Shown piece by piece: positions 1-7,778 of a stretch of 64,000 nt of DNA. The stretch comes from Glaciecola flavus (GTDB taxonomy: Bacteria > Pseudomonadota > Gammaproteobacteria > Enterobacterales > Alteromonadaceae): NCBI RefSeq assembly GCF_042646125.1, contig NZ_JBHRSW010000023.1, forward strand, positions 1 to 64,000, in the 5' to 3' direction. Within the stretch, counting starts at the first letter, position 1. Each line of letters starts with the position of its first letter. A program made the translations under genes and the position numbers. The notes under the pieces were generated by a model. That model worked only from the letters and a program-made list of their open reading frames with translations. It did no database searches and was not told the DNA's origin.

Positions 1-149
1 CCACACTTGAGAAATTCATCAAATTCCTTTTCAACATGATATGGCAGCGATTTACCTTGCTGTGACAGCATCTCCTTAAATGCTGGATAGTGGCGCTCAA
101 CCAATTGATACAGTAATGTATGCTCTGGTCGGTGGCGTTTGTAGGTATG
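1..149 (-). pseudogene. IS91-type transposase, N-terminal fragment (runs off the window edge)
   Basis: The reverse strand from 149 to 1 is open and reads HTYKRHRPEHTLLYQLVERH and onward, which resembles the start of IS91-family (Y2) transposases ahead of their zinc-binding domain. An in-frame TAA lies directly upstream (150-152) and I see no ATG between it and the conserved start, so the start codon is lost or non-standard. The rest lies outside the window. Taken with the broken IS21 gene next to it, this looks like insertion-sequence debris. Family recognition is from memory of the motif only. Confidence 0.5.
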
Positions 150-197
150 TTATTCAGCGATCTGCATCGATGTTATTGATTTGCTCACTTTCTAGTC

Positions 198-257
198 AAT
201 AGGTTTGATGAATCGTTACTCTGTCGTTTTGAACAAACGAGAGTAACCATACCTATT
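198..257. repeat. Interrupted inverted repeat upstream of the IS21 fragment
   Basis: Two nested complementary blocks face each other: AATAGGT (198-204) with ACCTATT (251-257), and GTTACTCT-gt-CGTTT (215-229) with AAACG-AGAGTAAC (235-247). The hairpin lies between the IS91-like and IS21-like fragments and ends just before the ATG at 261. It could be an insertion-sequence end or a leader hairpin; the sequence does not decide. Confidence 0.5.
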
Positions 258-260
258 ACA

Positions 261-743
261 ATGAAAAAATTAAAAGACATATTAAGACTTAAATATGGTC
301 AGCAACTGACTCATCGGCAAATTGCCGCCAGTTTATCCATATCAGCGTCAGCCGTATCTCGTTATACCGCGAAAGCCGCTCAAATGGGGATAACTGACTG
401 GCCTCATAGTGAAAAGTGGGACGACGTCACTCTCAAACGGACATTTTTAAAAACAAAAAAGCGAGGGCGAATTGATGCAGTGGCAGGTAGTTCTCTTGTG
501 TTGCGTTATCAGCTCAGTATGCATGAAGGCATGCAGTACGTGGACTTTAGCAAAAGACTGGTAATTGACTATAAGGAGCAGTGGTTGCATTTGTCTAAAA
601 AGTCTAAGCACATTGACAAGCTACTTCCATTGAGGAAAGCACTGATTCGCTTAAAAGAGGCGGGAACCTTAGATTCGGTAATGGAAAAATATTATGATCA
701 CGACTGGCGTAGCTTTAGTCGTGAACTTGCAATAATACACTAG
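261..743 (+). pseudogene. Chimera: IS21 IstA N-terminus fused to the C-terminal tail of a periplasmic solute-binding protein
   Basis: Residues 1 to about 72 match the start of IS21-family IstA transposases: a helix-turn-helix stretch around LTHRQIAASLSISASAVSRY, then the WP...WDD...LK pattern. The DDE catalytic core that should follow is absent. From about residue 73 the protein instead resembles the last 80-90 residues of a family-3 extracellular solute-binding protein (LVLRYQLS, then WLHLSKKS, LRKALIRLKEAGTLD and a final YY). Neither part can be functional alone: the transposase has no catalytic domain and the binding protein has no signal peptide or first lobe. The frame has stayed open across the junction. 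Probably the scar of an insertion followed by deletion. The junction position is approximate. Confidence 0.65.
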
Positions 744-781
744 GGTCTGCGTTTTTATTTGCATTTTCGATCAATTGATAT

Positions 782-810
782 TAAAGTGATATCAATATGA
801 TATCACTTTA
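782..810. promoter_or_regulatory. Palindromic operator in front of the SPFH gene
   Basis: TAAAGTGATATCA (782-794) and TGATATCACTTTA (798-810) are perfect 13-nt inverted arms separated by 3 nt, ending 10 nt before the ATG at 821. A further TGATAT half-site lies at 776-781. The position over the ribosome-binding region suggests a repressor site. The ribbon-helix-helix protein encoded just downstream (1745-1948) is a natural candidate to bind it, but that link is inference. Confidence 0.6.
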
Positions 811-820
811 AAGGTTTCTT

Positions 821-1687
821 ATGATTGCTGAAAAACAAGGGTTTTCCTTAAATGGCTATGTAGTATTGGTTGTTATGCTGGTTGTTGTCGGGCTTATTTC
901 GCAGTTAGCGATGATTTCTCACGCTTCTGCTGTGGTTGGGCTAACAGTGGTTATCTTGACGATTCTGGTTTTAGCCTCATTCGCAGGCTTTTTCATGGTT
1001 CAGCCCAATCAGGGCAAAGTACTTTCTCTCTTTGGCAGTTATGTAGGAACGGAGAAAAGGCATGGCCTGCGTTGGACTATTCCTTTCTTTTTACGTAAGT
1101 CTGTATCTCTAAGAGTGCGAAACTTTGAAAGTGCAAAAATCAAGGTCAATGACAATCAAGGTAATCCTATTGAGATTGCAGCAATCGTTGTGTGGTCAGT
1201 GACAGACACCGCTGAGGCTGTCTATGAAGTAGATGATTACGAGAGCTATGTCACTATCCAAAGTGAAGCTGCGCTTAGAAACTTGGCGAGTATCTACCCC
1301 TATGATCCTCGAGATGATGCCGAGGCTGAAATTGCGCTACGCAGTCATCCCAGTGAAATTGCAGAAAACTTACGGAAAGAAATACAAGAGCGCTTGGGGA
1401 AAGCGGGTATTACCGTGCTAGAAGCTAGGATCAGTCATTTGGCCTACGCACAAGAAATTGCCAGCGCCATGTTACAGCGCCAACAAGCCTCGGCGATTAT
1501 TGCAGCTCGAAATCGCATTGTTGAAGGGGCGGTGGGTATGGTTGATATGGCACTAAAACGTTTGTCTGAAAAAGAAATTGTGGAACTGGATGAAGAGCGC
1601 AAAGCAACGATGGTGAGTAACTTGCTGGTTGTATTATGTGCAGAAAAAAGCACGCAGCCCGTTGTTAATACTGGTTCGATATATTAG
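821..1687 (+). CDS. SPFH/band-7 domain membrane protein
   Basis: 288 residues. Two hydrophobic segments at about residues 12-34 and 36-60 anchor the protein, followed by an SPFH (stomatin/prohibitin/flotillin/HflK) domain at about 62-250 with the typical FFMVQPNQGKVLSLFG entry and RVRNFES strand, and a helical tail rich in Ala, Glu and Arg. Such proteins form membrane scaffolds that organise proteases or lipid domains; the specific role of this one is unknown. It is followed 57 bp downstream by a small ribbon-helix-helix gene, a pairing I recall from other gammaproteobacteria. A 29-nt palindrome sits directly upstream of the start codon. Confidence 0.85.
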   Translation: MIAEKQGFSLNGYVVLVVMLVVVGLISQLAMISHASAVVGLTVVILTILVLASFAGFFMVQPNQGKVLSLFGSYVGTEKRHGLRWTIPFFLRKSVSLRVRNFESAKIKVNDNQGNPIEIAAIVVWSVTDTAEAVYEVDDYESYVTIQSEAALRNLASIYPYDPRDDAEAEIALRSHPSEIAENLRKEIQERLGKAGITVLEARISHLAYAQEIASAMLQRQQASAIIAARNRIVEGAVGMVDMALKRLSEKEIVELDEERKATMVSNLLVVLCAEKSTQPVVNTGSIY

Positions 1688-1744
1688 TGTTTTCTGTTTG
1701 GTTGATTGTCATTTCAGTGTTAGTAGTGCGAGTAACAGTATTTA

Positions 1745-1948
1745 ATGAGTAAAAAAGCGTACCCCTTGCGTATCAATGAACAAGTATTGTCTGCTATGCA
1801 ACGCTGGGCGGATGATGATTTAAGAAGTTTAAACGCGCAAATTGAATATGTCTTGCGACAAGCATTGGTAAAGTCCGGACGAGTAAAAGTCACTCAACGC
1901 GTCGTTACTGAAATTGAAGAAGTAGACAAACTCGCGCCCAAAAAGTAG
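1745..1948 (+). CDS. Small Arc/ribbon-helix-helix DNA-binding protein
   Basis: 67 residues. KAYPLRINEQVLSAMQRWAD followed by LNAQIEYVLRQAL has the strand-helix-helix shape of Arc-type repressors: alternating residues in the beta strand, then an amphipathic helix with the N-Q-I-E-Y-V-L-R-Q-A-L pattern. The tail is basic. It lies directly after the SPFH gene in the same direction and is probably co-transcribed. It may bind the palindrome at 782-810. No toxin partner is visible. Confidence 0.75.
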   Translation: MSKKAYPLRINEQVLSAMQRWADDDLRSLNAQIEYVLRQALVKSGRVKVTQRVVTEIEEVDKLAPKK

Positions 1949-1965
1949 TTAGTTGTGTTTTGGGG

Positions 1966-2102
1966 GATAGCATACAAGGAGCTAGGTGAGGGGATTGAAT
2001 AACAAAGCCTCAAAGGCATGGATGCCTTTGTGGAGCACCCATGGATGGGGTTCAAAGCGCCTTTGTTATTCAATCCCCTCACCTAGCTCCTTGTGTGCTA
2101 TC
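1966..2102. repeat. Cruciform element A (long inverted arms around a two-hairpin core)
   Basis: Left arm 1966-2007 and right arm 2061-2102 are 42-nt inverted copies with one mismatch. The 53-nt core (2008-2060) holds two small hairpins, AAAGGC-ATGGAT-GCCTTT and CCC-ATGGAT-GGG, each capped by ATGGAT. It lies between the convergent ribbon-helix-helix gene and uvrD, so it can act as a two-way terminator. The core matches the reverse complement of the element at 31646-31785, but the arms are unrelated. Confidence 0.9.
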
Positions 2103-2132
2103 GCTCAATTCGCAATGGCTACGAGGTTCTGA

Positions 2133-4301
2133 CTAACACTGTGATAACTTGGCATAGGCTAACATTAGCCATTTTGTGCCAAAATCATCAAAGTTTACTT
2201 GTACCCTTGCGTGTTCATTCGCGCCTTCATAATTGAGCACTGTGCCTTCACCAAACTTTTTGTGTGATACGCGTTGCCCGAGTGTAAAACCACTGTCTGT
2301 AAAGGTTTCATGCGAAGCGGCGCTATCAAAGCGGTTGAAAACGGGCTGGCTAACTTGTGAACGTAAACGGATTTCTTCGAGGTATTCCGAGGGAATTTCT
2401 CGGATAAAGCGAGAAGCCGTATGGTATTTATCTTGACCATACAATCGTCGGGTTTCGGCGTAAGTGATAATCAGTTGTTGCATCGCTCGGGTCATGCCCA
2501 CATAGGCTAAGCGGCGCTCTTCTTCAATACGCCCAGGCTCTTCATTGCTGATTGTACTGGGAAACATACCTTCTTCTACTCCCGCCATTACAACCAAAGG
2601 AAACTCTAAGCCTTTCGCAGTATGTATCGTCATCATTTGCACGGCGTCTTGATCCGCTTGAGCTTGCCCTTCTCCGGCTTCTAGTGAAGCATGAGCTAAA
2701 AATGCTGATAAAGGCGTCATGTCCTCTGCTTCATCAGGTATCTCAAATTGTTTGCAAGCAGTGACGAGTTCTTGCAGGTTTTCTACCCGAGCTTGCGCTT
2801 TGTCGCCTTTCTCTGCTTGATACATGGCATATAAGCCACTGGATTTGATCACAGCATCGGCTTGTTGTTCTAAGCTAAGCACAGATGTTCGCTCAGTAAT
2901 ACCATTGATTAAGTCGATAAAGCTCTTTAGGGCATTGGATGCTCGGCCAGTCAGTCTTTTCTCGTTGACCATGGTTTCACTGGCTTGCCACATAGAATAA
3001 TTGTTTTCCCGAGCAAATAAACGAATATTACTGAGTGTTTTGTCGCCTAAGCCTCTTGCAGGTGTATTTACTACCCGTTCAAAAGCCGCGTCGTCAATTA
3101 CATTGTTCACCAAACGCATGTAACTGAGCGCGTCTTTGATTTCCTGGCGCTCGAAAAAGCGCAATCCACCATAGATTCGATAGGGTAGGCCTTCATGAAT
3201 GAGAGCTTCTTCGAGCACGCGCGATTGTGCGTTGTTGCGGTATAGTATGGCTGTGTCCTTCAGGGCGTGGCCGTCTTCAAAAAACTGCTTAATACGAGAC
3301 ACAATAAAACGCGCTTCGTCGAGTTCATTAAACCCTGCATAGAGGGCGATTTTATTGCCTGCTTGGCCTTCGGTCCACAGATCTTTTCCTAAACGTCCGC
3401 TATTGTAGGCAATGACGGCATTAGCTGCATTCAGGATGGTACTTGTAGAGCGATAGTTTTGTTCAAGCCTTATGGTTGCTGCGCCATGGTAGTCTTTTAG
3501 AAACTTAGAAATATTGGCAACATTTGCGCCTCGCCAACCGTAAATACTCTGATCGTCATCGCCTACAATCATCATACTGTTTTTGGCGCTTTTGAGGAGT
3601 TTTAACCAAGCATACTGGATGTTATTCGTATCTTGAAACTCGTCTACCAAAATCGCGCGGAAACGCTGCTGATAATGTTCTTGTAATTCGTCGTTGTCGC
3701 GAATGGTTTCATAGCAACGAAGCAGTAATTCGGCAAAATCAACCAAGCCTGAACGTTGGCAGGTTTCCTCATACGCGGCATAAATCTCTTTCATTTTTTG
3801 TTGGTTAGGATCGTTGTTGGTAACAACATGTTGCGCACGTAAACCTTCGTCTTTATTGCCATTAATGAACCACTGTATTTGTTTAGGAGGCCAATGTTTT
3901 TCGTCTAGGTTCATTGCGCGTAACAGACGCTTTATCAGGCGGTATTGATCATCAGAATCGATGATAGTGAAATTTTGAGGGAGGCTGGCCTCTTCGTAAT
4001 GCAAGCGCAATAAACGATGGGCCAGTCCGTGGAAAGTGCCTATCCACATCGCATTTAATGCGCCGCCAGAGAGTGCCTCTACGCGTCCTCGCATTTCTTT
4101 TGCTGCCTTATTCGTAAAGGTCACCGCTAGGATGCTATATGGCGAAATGTTTTCAACTTCCATCAACCAAGCAATACGGTGCACTAATACGCGAGTTTTG
4201 CCACTGCCTGCACCTGCTAAAACCAGCATGTCACTTTGGGGAGCGGCTACGGCTTCGCGTTGCTTATCGTTCATTTGATCTAAAAGTCTAGATACGTCCA
4301 T
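2133..4301 (-). CDS. uvrD: DNA helicase II UvrD
   Basis: 722 residues, the normal UvrD length. This superfamily 1A 3'-5' helicase removes the nicked strand in nucleotide excision repair and unwinds in mismatch repair. The Walker A motif AGAGSGKT is at residues 29-36, the DEFQD motif II is near residue 220, QNYRST marks motif IV, and TIHTAKGLEFPLV with EERRLAYVGMTRA marks the C-terminal helicase motifs. The last ~55 residues (GQRVSHKKFGEGTVLNYEG) are the Tudor-like tail that contacts RNA polymerase in this family. Monocistronic, with a LexA-type box upstream at 4355-4374, so it is probably SOS induced. Confidence 0.97.
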   Translation of the reverse strand: MDVSRLLDQMNDKQREAVAAPQSDMLVLAGAGSGKTRVLVHRIAWLMEVENISPYSILAVTFTNKAAKEMRGRVEALSGGALNAMWIGTFHGLAHRLLRLHYEEASLPQNFTIIDSDDQYRLIKRLLRAMNLDEKHWPPKQIQWFINGNKDEGLRAQHVVTNNDPNQQKMKEIYAAYEETCQRSGLVDFAELLLRCYETIRDNDELQEHYQQRFRAILVDEFQDTNNIQYAWLKLLKSAKNSMMIVGDDDQSIYGWRGANVANISKFLKDYHGAATIRLEQNYRSTSTILNAANAVIAYNSGRLGKDLWTEGQAGNKIALYAGFNELDEARFIVSRIKQFFEDGHALKDTAILYRNNAQSRVLEEALIHEGLPYRIYGGLRFFERQEIKDALSYMRLVNNVIDDAAFERVVNTPARGLGDKTLSNIRLFARENNYSMWQASETMVNEKRLTGRASNALKSFIDLINGITERTSVLSLEQQADAVIKSSGLYAMYQAEKGDKAQARVENLQELVTACKQFEIPDEAEDMTPLSAFLAHASLEAGEGQAQADQDAVQMMTIHTAKGLEFPLVVMAGVEEGMFPSTISNEEPGRIEEERRLAYVGMTRAMQQLIITYAETRRLYGQDKYHTASRFIREIPSEYLEEIRLRSQVSQPVFNRFDSAASHETFTDSGFTLGQRVSHKKFGEGTVLNYEGANEHARVQVNFDDFGTKWLMLAYAKLSQC

Positions 4302-4354
4302 CTTTATTTTTGTTGTGTTGTTTTTAGTGCACTATAACAAATTCGTAGTAAAAA

Positions 4355-4374
4355 AGCTGTGTATTTGTACAGCA
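4355..4374. promoter_or_regulatory. LexA (SOS) box upstream of uvrD
   Basis: The 20-mer has the form CTG-N10-CAG (CTG 4357-4359, CAG 4370-4372) with an AT-rich centre, TGTATTTGTA. It lies about 55 bp upstream of the uvrD ATG on the promoter side. uvrD is a known SOS gene in Escherichia coli. Match to consensus seen by eye only. Confidence 0.7.
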
Positions 4375-4441
4375 TGGATATTTGACACGGTCTATATTTT
4401 TATTAGACTTAGCGCCATCAGTGTCAAATGGGGTCAGTGTC

Positions 4442-5263
4442 ATGTCACATCATCCTGCAAAAAATCAAGTGCTCGCCAGTGATGAGTTTTGGAAGGCGTT
4501 AAAGTCCGAGGCCAAAGAGGTCTCTGAACGCGAACCGCTGCTAGCTAGCTACATACATTCTTGCGTTTATGGACATCACAACTTTGAGACATCCTTAAGC
4601 TTTATACTATCGAACAAAGTCAGTGACGATGTGATGCCTGCCATGGCGGTAGGGGAAATCTTTAATGAAGCGTATTTGTTGAATCCCGCGATGGTTGAAG
4701 CTGCGATTTATGATGTGCAAGCTGTGGTCGCACGTGATCCCGCCGTCTCGACTTTTTTACCGGTATTGACTCACTTTAAAGGGTATCAATCTCTCCAAGT
4801 ACATCGTCTTGCTCATTATTTATGGCAAAACGGGCGCAAAGAGTTGGCTTTGTTCATGCAAAGTCGTAATTCGGAAGTGTTTTCTGTCGATATTCACCCA
4901 GCGGCAAAGATTGGGCAGGGCGTCATGCTTGATCACGCTACCGGCATTGTAATTGGTGAAACTGCAGTGGTGGAAGACAATGTATCTATTCTTCAAAACG
5001 TTACCTTGGGCGGAACAGGGAATGAACAAGGTGATCGTCATCCAAAGATCCGTGAAGGTGTGATGATTGGATCAGGTGCAAAAATTCTTGGCAATATTGA
5101 AATTGGAAAAGGCTCTAAAGTTGGCGCAGGCAGCGTTGTATTAAACAACGTAAAATGCGGTGTGACTGTGGTAGGTGTACCCGCAAAAGTAGTCGGTAAG
5201 CCTGATTGCAAAATGCCTTGCGATTCAATGGAGCAAAATGTACTTCAAGATAAAGCTAAATAA
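4442..5263 (+). CDS. cysE: Serine O-acetyltransferase CysE
   Basis: Transfers acetyl from acetyl-CoA to L-serine, the first step of cysteine synthesis. Starting at ATG 4442 gives 273 residues, equal to the E. coli enzyme and beginning in the conserved helical domain. An in-frame ATG at 4382 would add 20 residues without family support. The N-terminal helical domain spans about 10-140. The left-handed beta-helix with hexapeptide repeats follows, including DIHPAAKIGQGVMLDHATG (catalytic His and Asp) and GGTGNEQGDRHPKI. The C-terminal tail that joins CysK in the cysteine synthase complex is present but shows no clear terminal Ile. The TAA stop coincides with the left end of a MITE. Confidence 0.95.
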   Translation: MSHHPAKNQVLASDEFWKALKSEAKEVSEREPLLASYIHSCVYGHHNFETSLSFILSNKVSDDVMPAMAVGEIFNEAYLLNPAMVEAAIYDVQAVVARDPAVSTFLPVLTHFKGYQSLQVHRLAHYLWQNGRKELALFMQSRNSEVFSVDIHPAAKIGQGVMLDHATGIVIGETAVVEDNVSILQNVTLGGTGNEQGDRHPKIREGVMIGSGAKILGNIEIGKGSKVGAGSVVLNNVKCGVTVVGVPAKVVGKPDCKMPCDSMEQNVLQDKAK

Positions 5264-5459
5264 CCTGAACTCGGGATAAGCAACTCCGTCCAGCAGCGCC
5301 CTAAATCCCGATCTCTGCGTTACTCAAGCTTAAAATAACTCGTTATTCCTTCACTTGAGCGCCTTGATATCGAGCTTTAGGTCACTACTGGATAGTGGAT
5401 TAAACGAAAGAAAAATAAATTCAAGAGTTTACAGAATTGCTTATCCCGAGTTCAGGTTA
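5261..5459. mobile_element. MITE-like element, 199 bp, with 23-bp terminal inverted repeats
   Basis: Perfect inverted ends lie at 5261-5283 and 5437-5459 (TAACCTGAACTCGGGATAAG at the left end). The inside is also largely self-complementary: CCTAAATCCCGATCTCTGCG near 5300 pairs imperfectly with the stretch ending TTTAGG near 5382, around a central ATAAC-tc-GTTAT. No ORF is carried. TA at both outer edges is consistent with a TA target duplication, as in IS630/mariner-derived MITEs (inference). A single end-like sequence recurs near 30486. Confidence 0.8.
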
Positions 5460-5525
5460 AATAACCTTTACTCAGAATAAAAATCTTCACAACTTGAGAA
5501 GCAAAATCAATATGGCTAACAGAAC

Positions 5526-6374
5526 CTAGATTTTACCTTCGAAGTCTTCAGCGCTGTGGCGTTCAGGCAGTTGCTCGCTCTCTTCCCCCCACGAGCGGTT
5601 AACAATTCTTCCTCTTTGTACACTGGGACGCGCGGCAAGTTGTTTTGTCCAACGTTGTAAGTGGGTGTAGTCTTGCACTTGTAAAAACTCACCTGCTTCA
5701 TACAGTTTGCCTTGCGCCAATACGCCGTACCACGGCCAAATGGCAATATCTGCAATACTGAATGTGTCACCGGCTATAAACTCATGTTGACTGAGTTGTT
5801 TGTCCAATACATCCAACTGACGTTTTACTTCCATTGTGTAGCGGTTAATGGGGTATTCAAATCGCTCGGGTGCATAATGATAGAAGTGACCAAATCCACC
5901 ACCCAAAAATGGCGCACTGCCCATTTGCCAAAATAACCAGTTTAGGGTTTCGGTGCGTTTGTCTCCCGATGAGGGGAGGAGCACACCAAATTTTTCTGCT
6001 AGGTAAACGAGTATGCTGCCAGATTCAAATACGCGTTGCTTGTGGCCAGTACTATAGTCAAAGAGCGCAGGGATCTTTGAATTGGGATTGGCTTCTACAA
6101 AGCCGGAACTAAATTGATCACCTTCAGATATATCGATTAGCCAAGCATCATATTCTGCTTCATTGATGCCAAGGGAGAGTAATTCTTCGAGCATAATCGT
6201 GACTTTCACACCATTGGGAGTAGCTAACGAATACAACTGAAAGTCGTGTTCTCCTCGGGGAAGCGCTTTTTCGTGTGTGCTACCTGATATGGGACGATTT
6301 ATGTTTGCAAATTTTCCGCCGCTTGCTTGATCCCAAGTCCAAACGGTTGGTGGAGTGTATGTACTATCGGACAT
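5526..6374 (-). CDS. yghU: Glutathione S-transferase family protein, YghU-like disulfide-bond oxidoreductase
   Basis: 282 residues, colinear with E. coli YghU (about 288). The N-terminal signature WTWDQASGGKFANINRPISG is followed by the thioredoxin-like GSH-binding domain (about 45-135, with TPNGVKVTIMLEEL at the active-site turn and the ESGSIL motif) and the all-helical C-terminal domain with GDTFSIADIAIWPW. Family members bind two glutathione molecules and reduce disulfides; cytoplasmic. Monocistronic by appearance. The similarity is strong through the whole length. Confidence 0.93.
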   Translation of the reverse strand: MSDSTYTPPTVWTWDQASGGKFANINRPISGSTHEKALPRGEHDFQLYSLATPNGVKVTIMLEELLSLGINEAEYDAWLIDISEGDQFSSGFVEANPNSKIPALFDYSTGHKQRVFESGSILVYLAEKFGVLLPSSGDKRTETLNWLFWQMGSAPFLGGGFGHFYHYAPERFEYPINRYTMEVKRQLDVLDKQLSQHEFIAGDTFSIADIAIWPWYGVLAQGKLYEAGEFLQVQDYTHLQRWTKQLAARPSVQRGRIVNRSWGEESEQLPERHSAEDFEGKI

Positions 6375-6443
6375 ATTTTTCGCGCCTTAAAATAAGTTGA
6401 GTAGAGTAAGAGCGGTGATTAACAGGATAACTTTCATACTGCT

Positions 6444-7040
6444 TTAGGAAGGGCTTTGATCACCGGTTAAAGCGGTAATGAACTTTTTGTATGGTTCTGC
6501 ATAACTAGTTGGAAAACGAACAGACAGAGACACGTGTGCCGAATATGTGGCGTCTATTACGGTACCTTGATGGAGTAATAGCCAGTGCCTGACTTTTTGT
6601 TCATCACCAAAAGATACATGGCATTGCGTCTCAATGGCTTCGACTAAAACTTGTGTATCTAAGCTACTAAGCACAAGGTTGGTGGCATTTGAATATGCGC
6701 GAATCAAGCCGCCTGCACCAAGTTTAATACCGCCAAAGTAGCGACTAATTACGACAACAACATTCCCAACCTCACCGTGTTGTAAAACATTTAGCATCGG
6801 CTTGCCAGCAGTACCGCTGGGTTCCCCGTCGTCATTCATGGCGACACTGATTGGTTTGTGTGGGGAGCCTAACAAATATGCCCAGCAATGATGCCTAGCG
6901 TCTGGGTATTTCATTTTGCAGGTGTTTACTGCCGCTATTGCGCTAGCACGACTTTCGGCTTTTGCGGCATAGGCATAAAATTTACTTTTCTTTTCTTCAA
7001 ATAAGCGTTCGCAGGGTGAGGTGGGAATACTATAGCTCAC
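6444..7040 (-). CDS. yigZ: YigZ/IMPACT family protein
   Basis: 198 residues. The N-terminal UPF0029/IMPACT domain shows the signature DARHHCWAYLLG and DDGEPSGTAGKPML, then VVVISRYFGGIKLGAGGLIRAY. The C-terminal ferredoxin-like DUF1949 domain starts at about residue 135. The eukaryotic relative modulates GCN2 signalling; the bacterial function is not established. It lies 6 bp downstream of yigB on the same strand and so belongs to the end of the lptM-lysA-dapF-yigA-xerC-yigB run. Confidence 0.93.
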   Translation of the reverse strand: MSYSIPTSPCERLFEEKKSKFYAYAAKAESRASAIAAVNTCKMKYPDARHHCWAYLLGSPHKPISVAMNDDGEPSGTAGKPMLNVLQHGEVGNVVVVISRYFGGIKLGAGGLIRAYSNATNLVLSSLDTQVLVEAIETQCHVSFGDEQKVRHWLLLHQGTVIDATYSAHVSLSVRFPTSYAEPYKKFITALTGDQSPS

Positions 7041-7046
7041 GATTAT

Positions 7047-7778
7047 TTAAGCTTGGCTCTTGATGATTCGCTTTAGCTCTTTTAAATGTTTGAGCTGGAC
7101 GTTGGGTAAGATTGTGGCGTCACGCTCATCACGCAAGTTCATCTCGCGATCCGCGGCATACCACGCCGTATTGTAGCCAGCATCTGAGGCACCTTTGATA
7201 TCTTTTTCTAAGTTGTCACCAACGTGCAACATACTGTCCGGTGCGATGCCCAATAGAACCGATGCTTTGTTGAACATATCGGCGGCAGGTTTCATTCTGC
7301 CGTCTTTCCCAGCAAGCAAAATATGTGAAAAATACTTACTAATACCTATTTTTTTGCAGTCGACATTGCCATTAGTAATAGCAACGATTGGCAAGCGGTT
7401 AGACAAACTTCGCAACAACCGTCGAATACCTTTGGGCACGATAAAGTCACTTCGTTTGCCGTAAAATGCATCAAAACACTTGCTCACCGCATTGGGGATG
7501 TCGTCTGCGTTCATTTCAGCAAAAACAAATGCCTTGGTGAGTGTGACTTCTCTGAGGGCACTGACGTGATGAGCAAGTTCTGGTTGCTCTTTTAGCGCTT
7601 TTAACTTGAAAAGCGTCCAATCTTGTCTAGAGTAATGTGCGGCCTGAGGGTAGTGTTCACTGATGTAGTGTAATAGGTGTTGCTCAGCTGCCCGAATGTA
7701 AGGCCAGTTGTTGTAAAAAGTATCGTCTAAATCGAAGCTGATGGCTTTGATTTTTGGTAGTGGTTTGTGAATAATCAC
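7047..7778 (-). CDS. yigB: HAD-family phosphatase, YigB-like
   Basis: 243 residues with HAD motif I FDLDDTFYN (nucleophile Asp), motif II AITNGN, the lysine near KDGRMKP and motif IV HVGDNLEKDIKGASDAGY. In E. coli YigB dephosphorylates 5-amino-6-(5-phosphoribitylamino)uracil in riboflavin synthesis; substrate identity here is inferred from position next to xerC and overall similarity. Its start overlaps the end of xerC by 4 bp, indicating translational coupling. Confidence 0.9.
   Translation of the reverse strand: MIIHKPLPKIKAISFDLDDTFYNNWPYIRAAEQHLLHYISEHYPQAAHYSRQDWTLFKLKALKEQPELAHHVSALREVTLTKAFVFAEMNADDIPNAVSKCFDAFYGKRSDFIVPKGIRRLLRSLSNRLPIVAITNGNVDCKKIGISKYFSHILLAGKDGRMKPAADMFNKASVLLGIAPDSMLHVGDNLEKDIKGASDAGYNTAWYAADREMNLRDERDATILPNVQLKHLKELKRIIKSQA

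Noticed and set aside
5530..5543. TTCGAAGTC match inside the yghU-like gene
   Set aside because: It is in coding sequence far from the SnoaL island and lacks the full palindrome; taken as chance.
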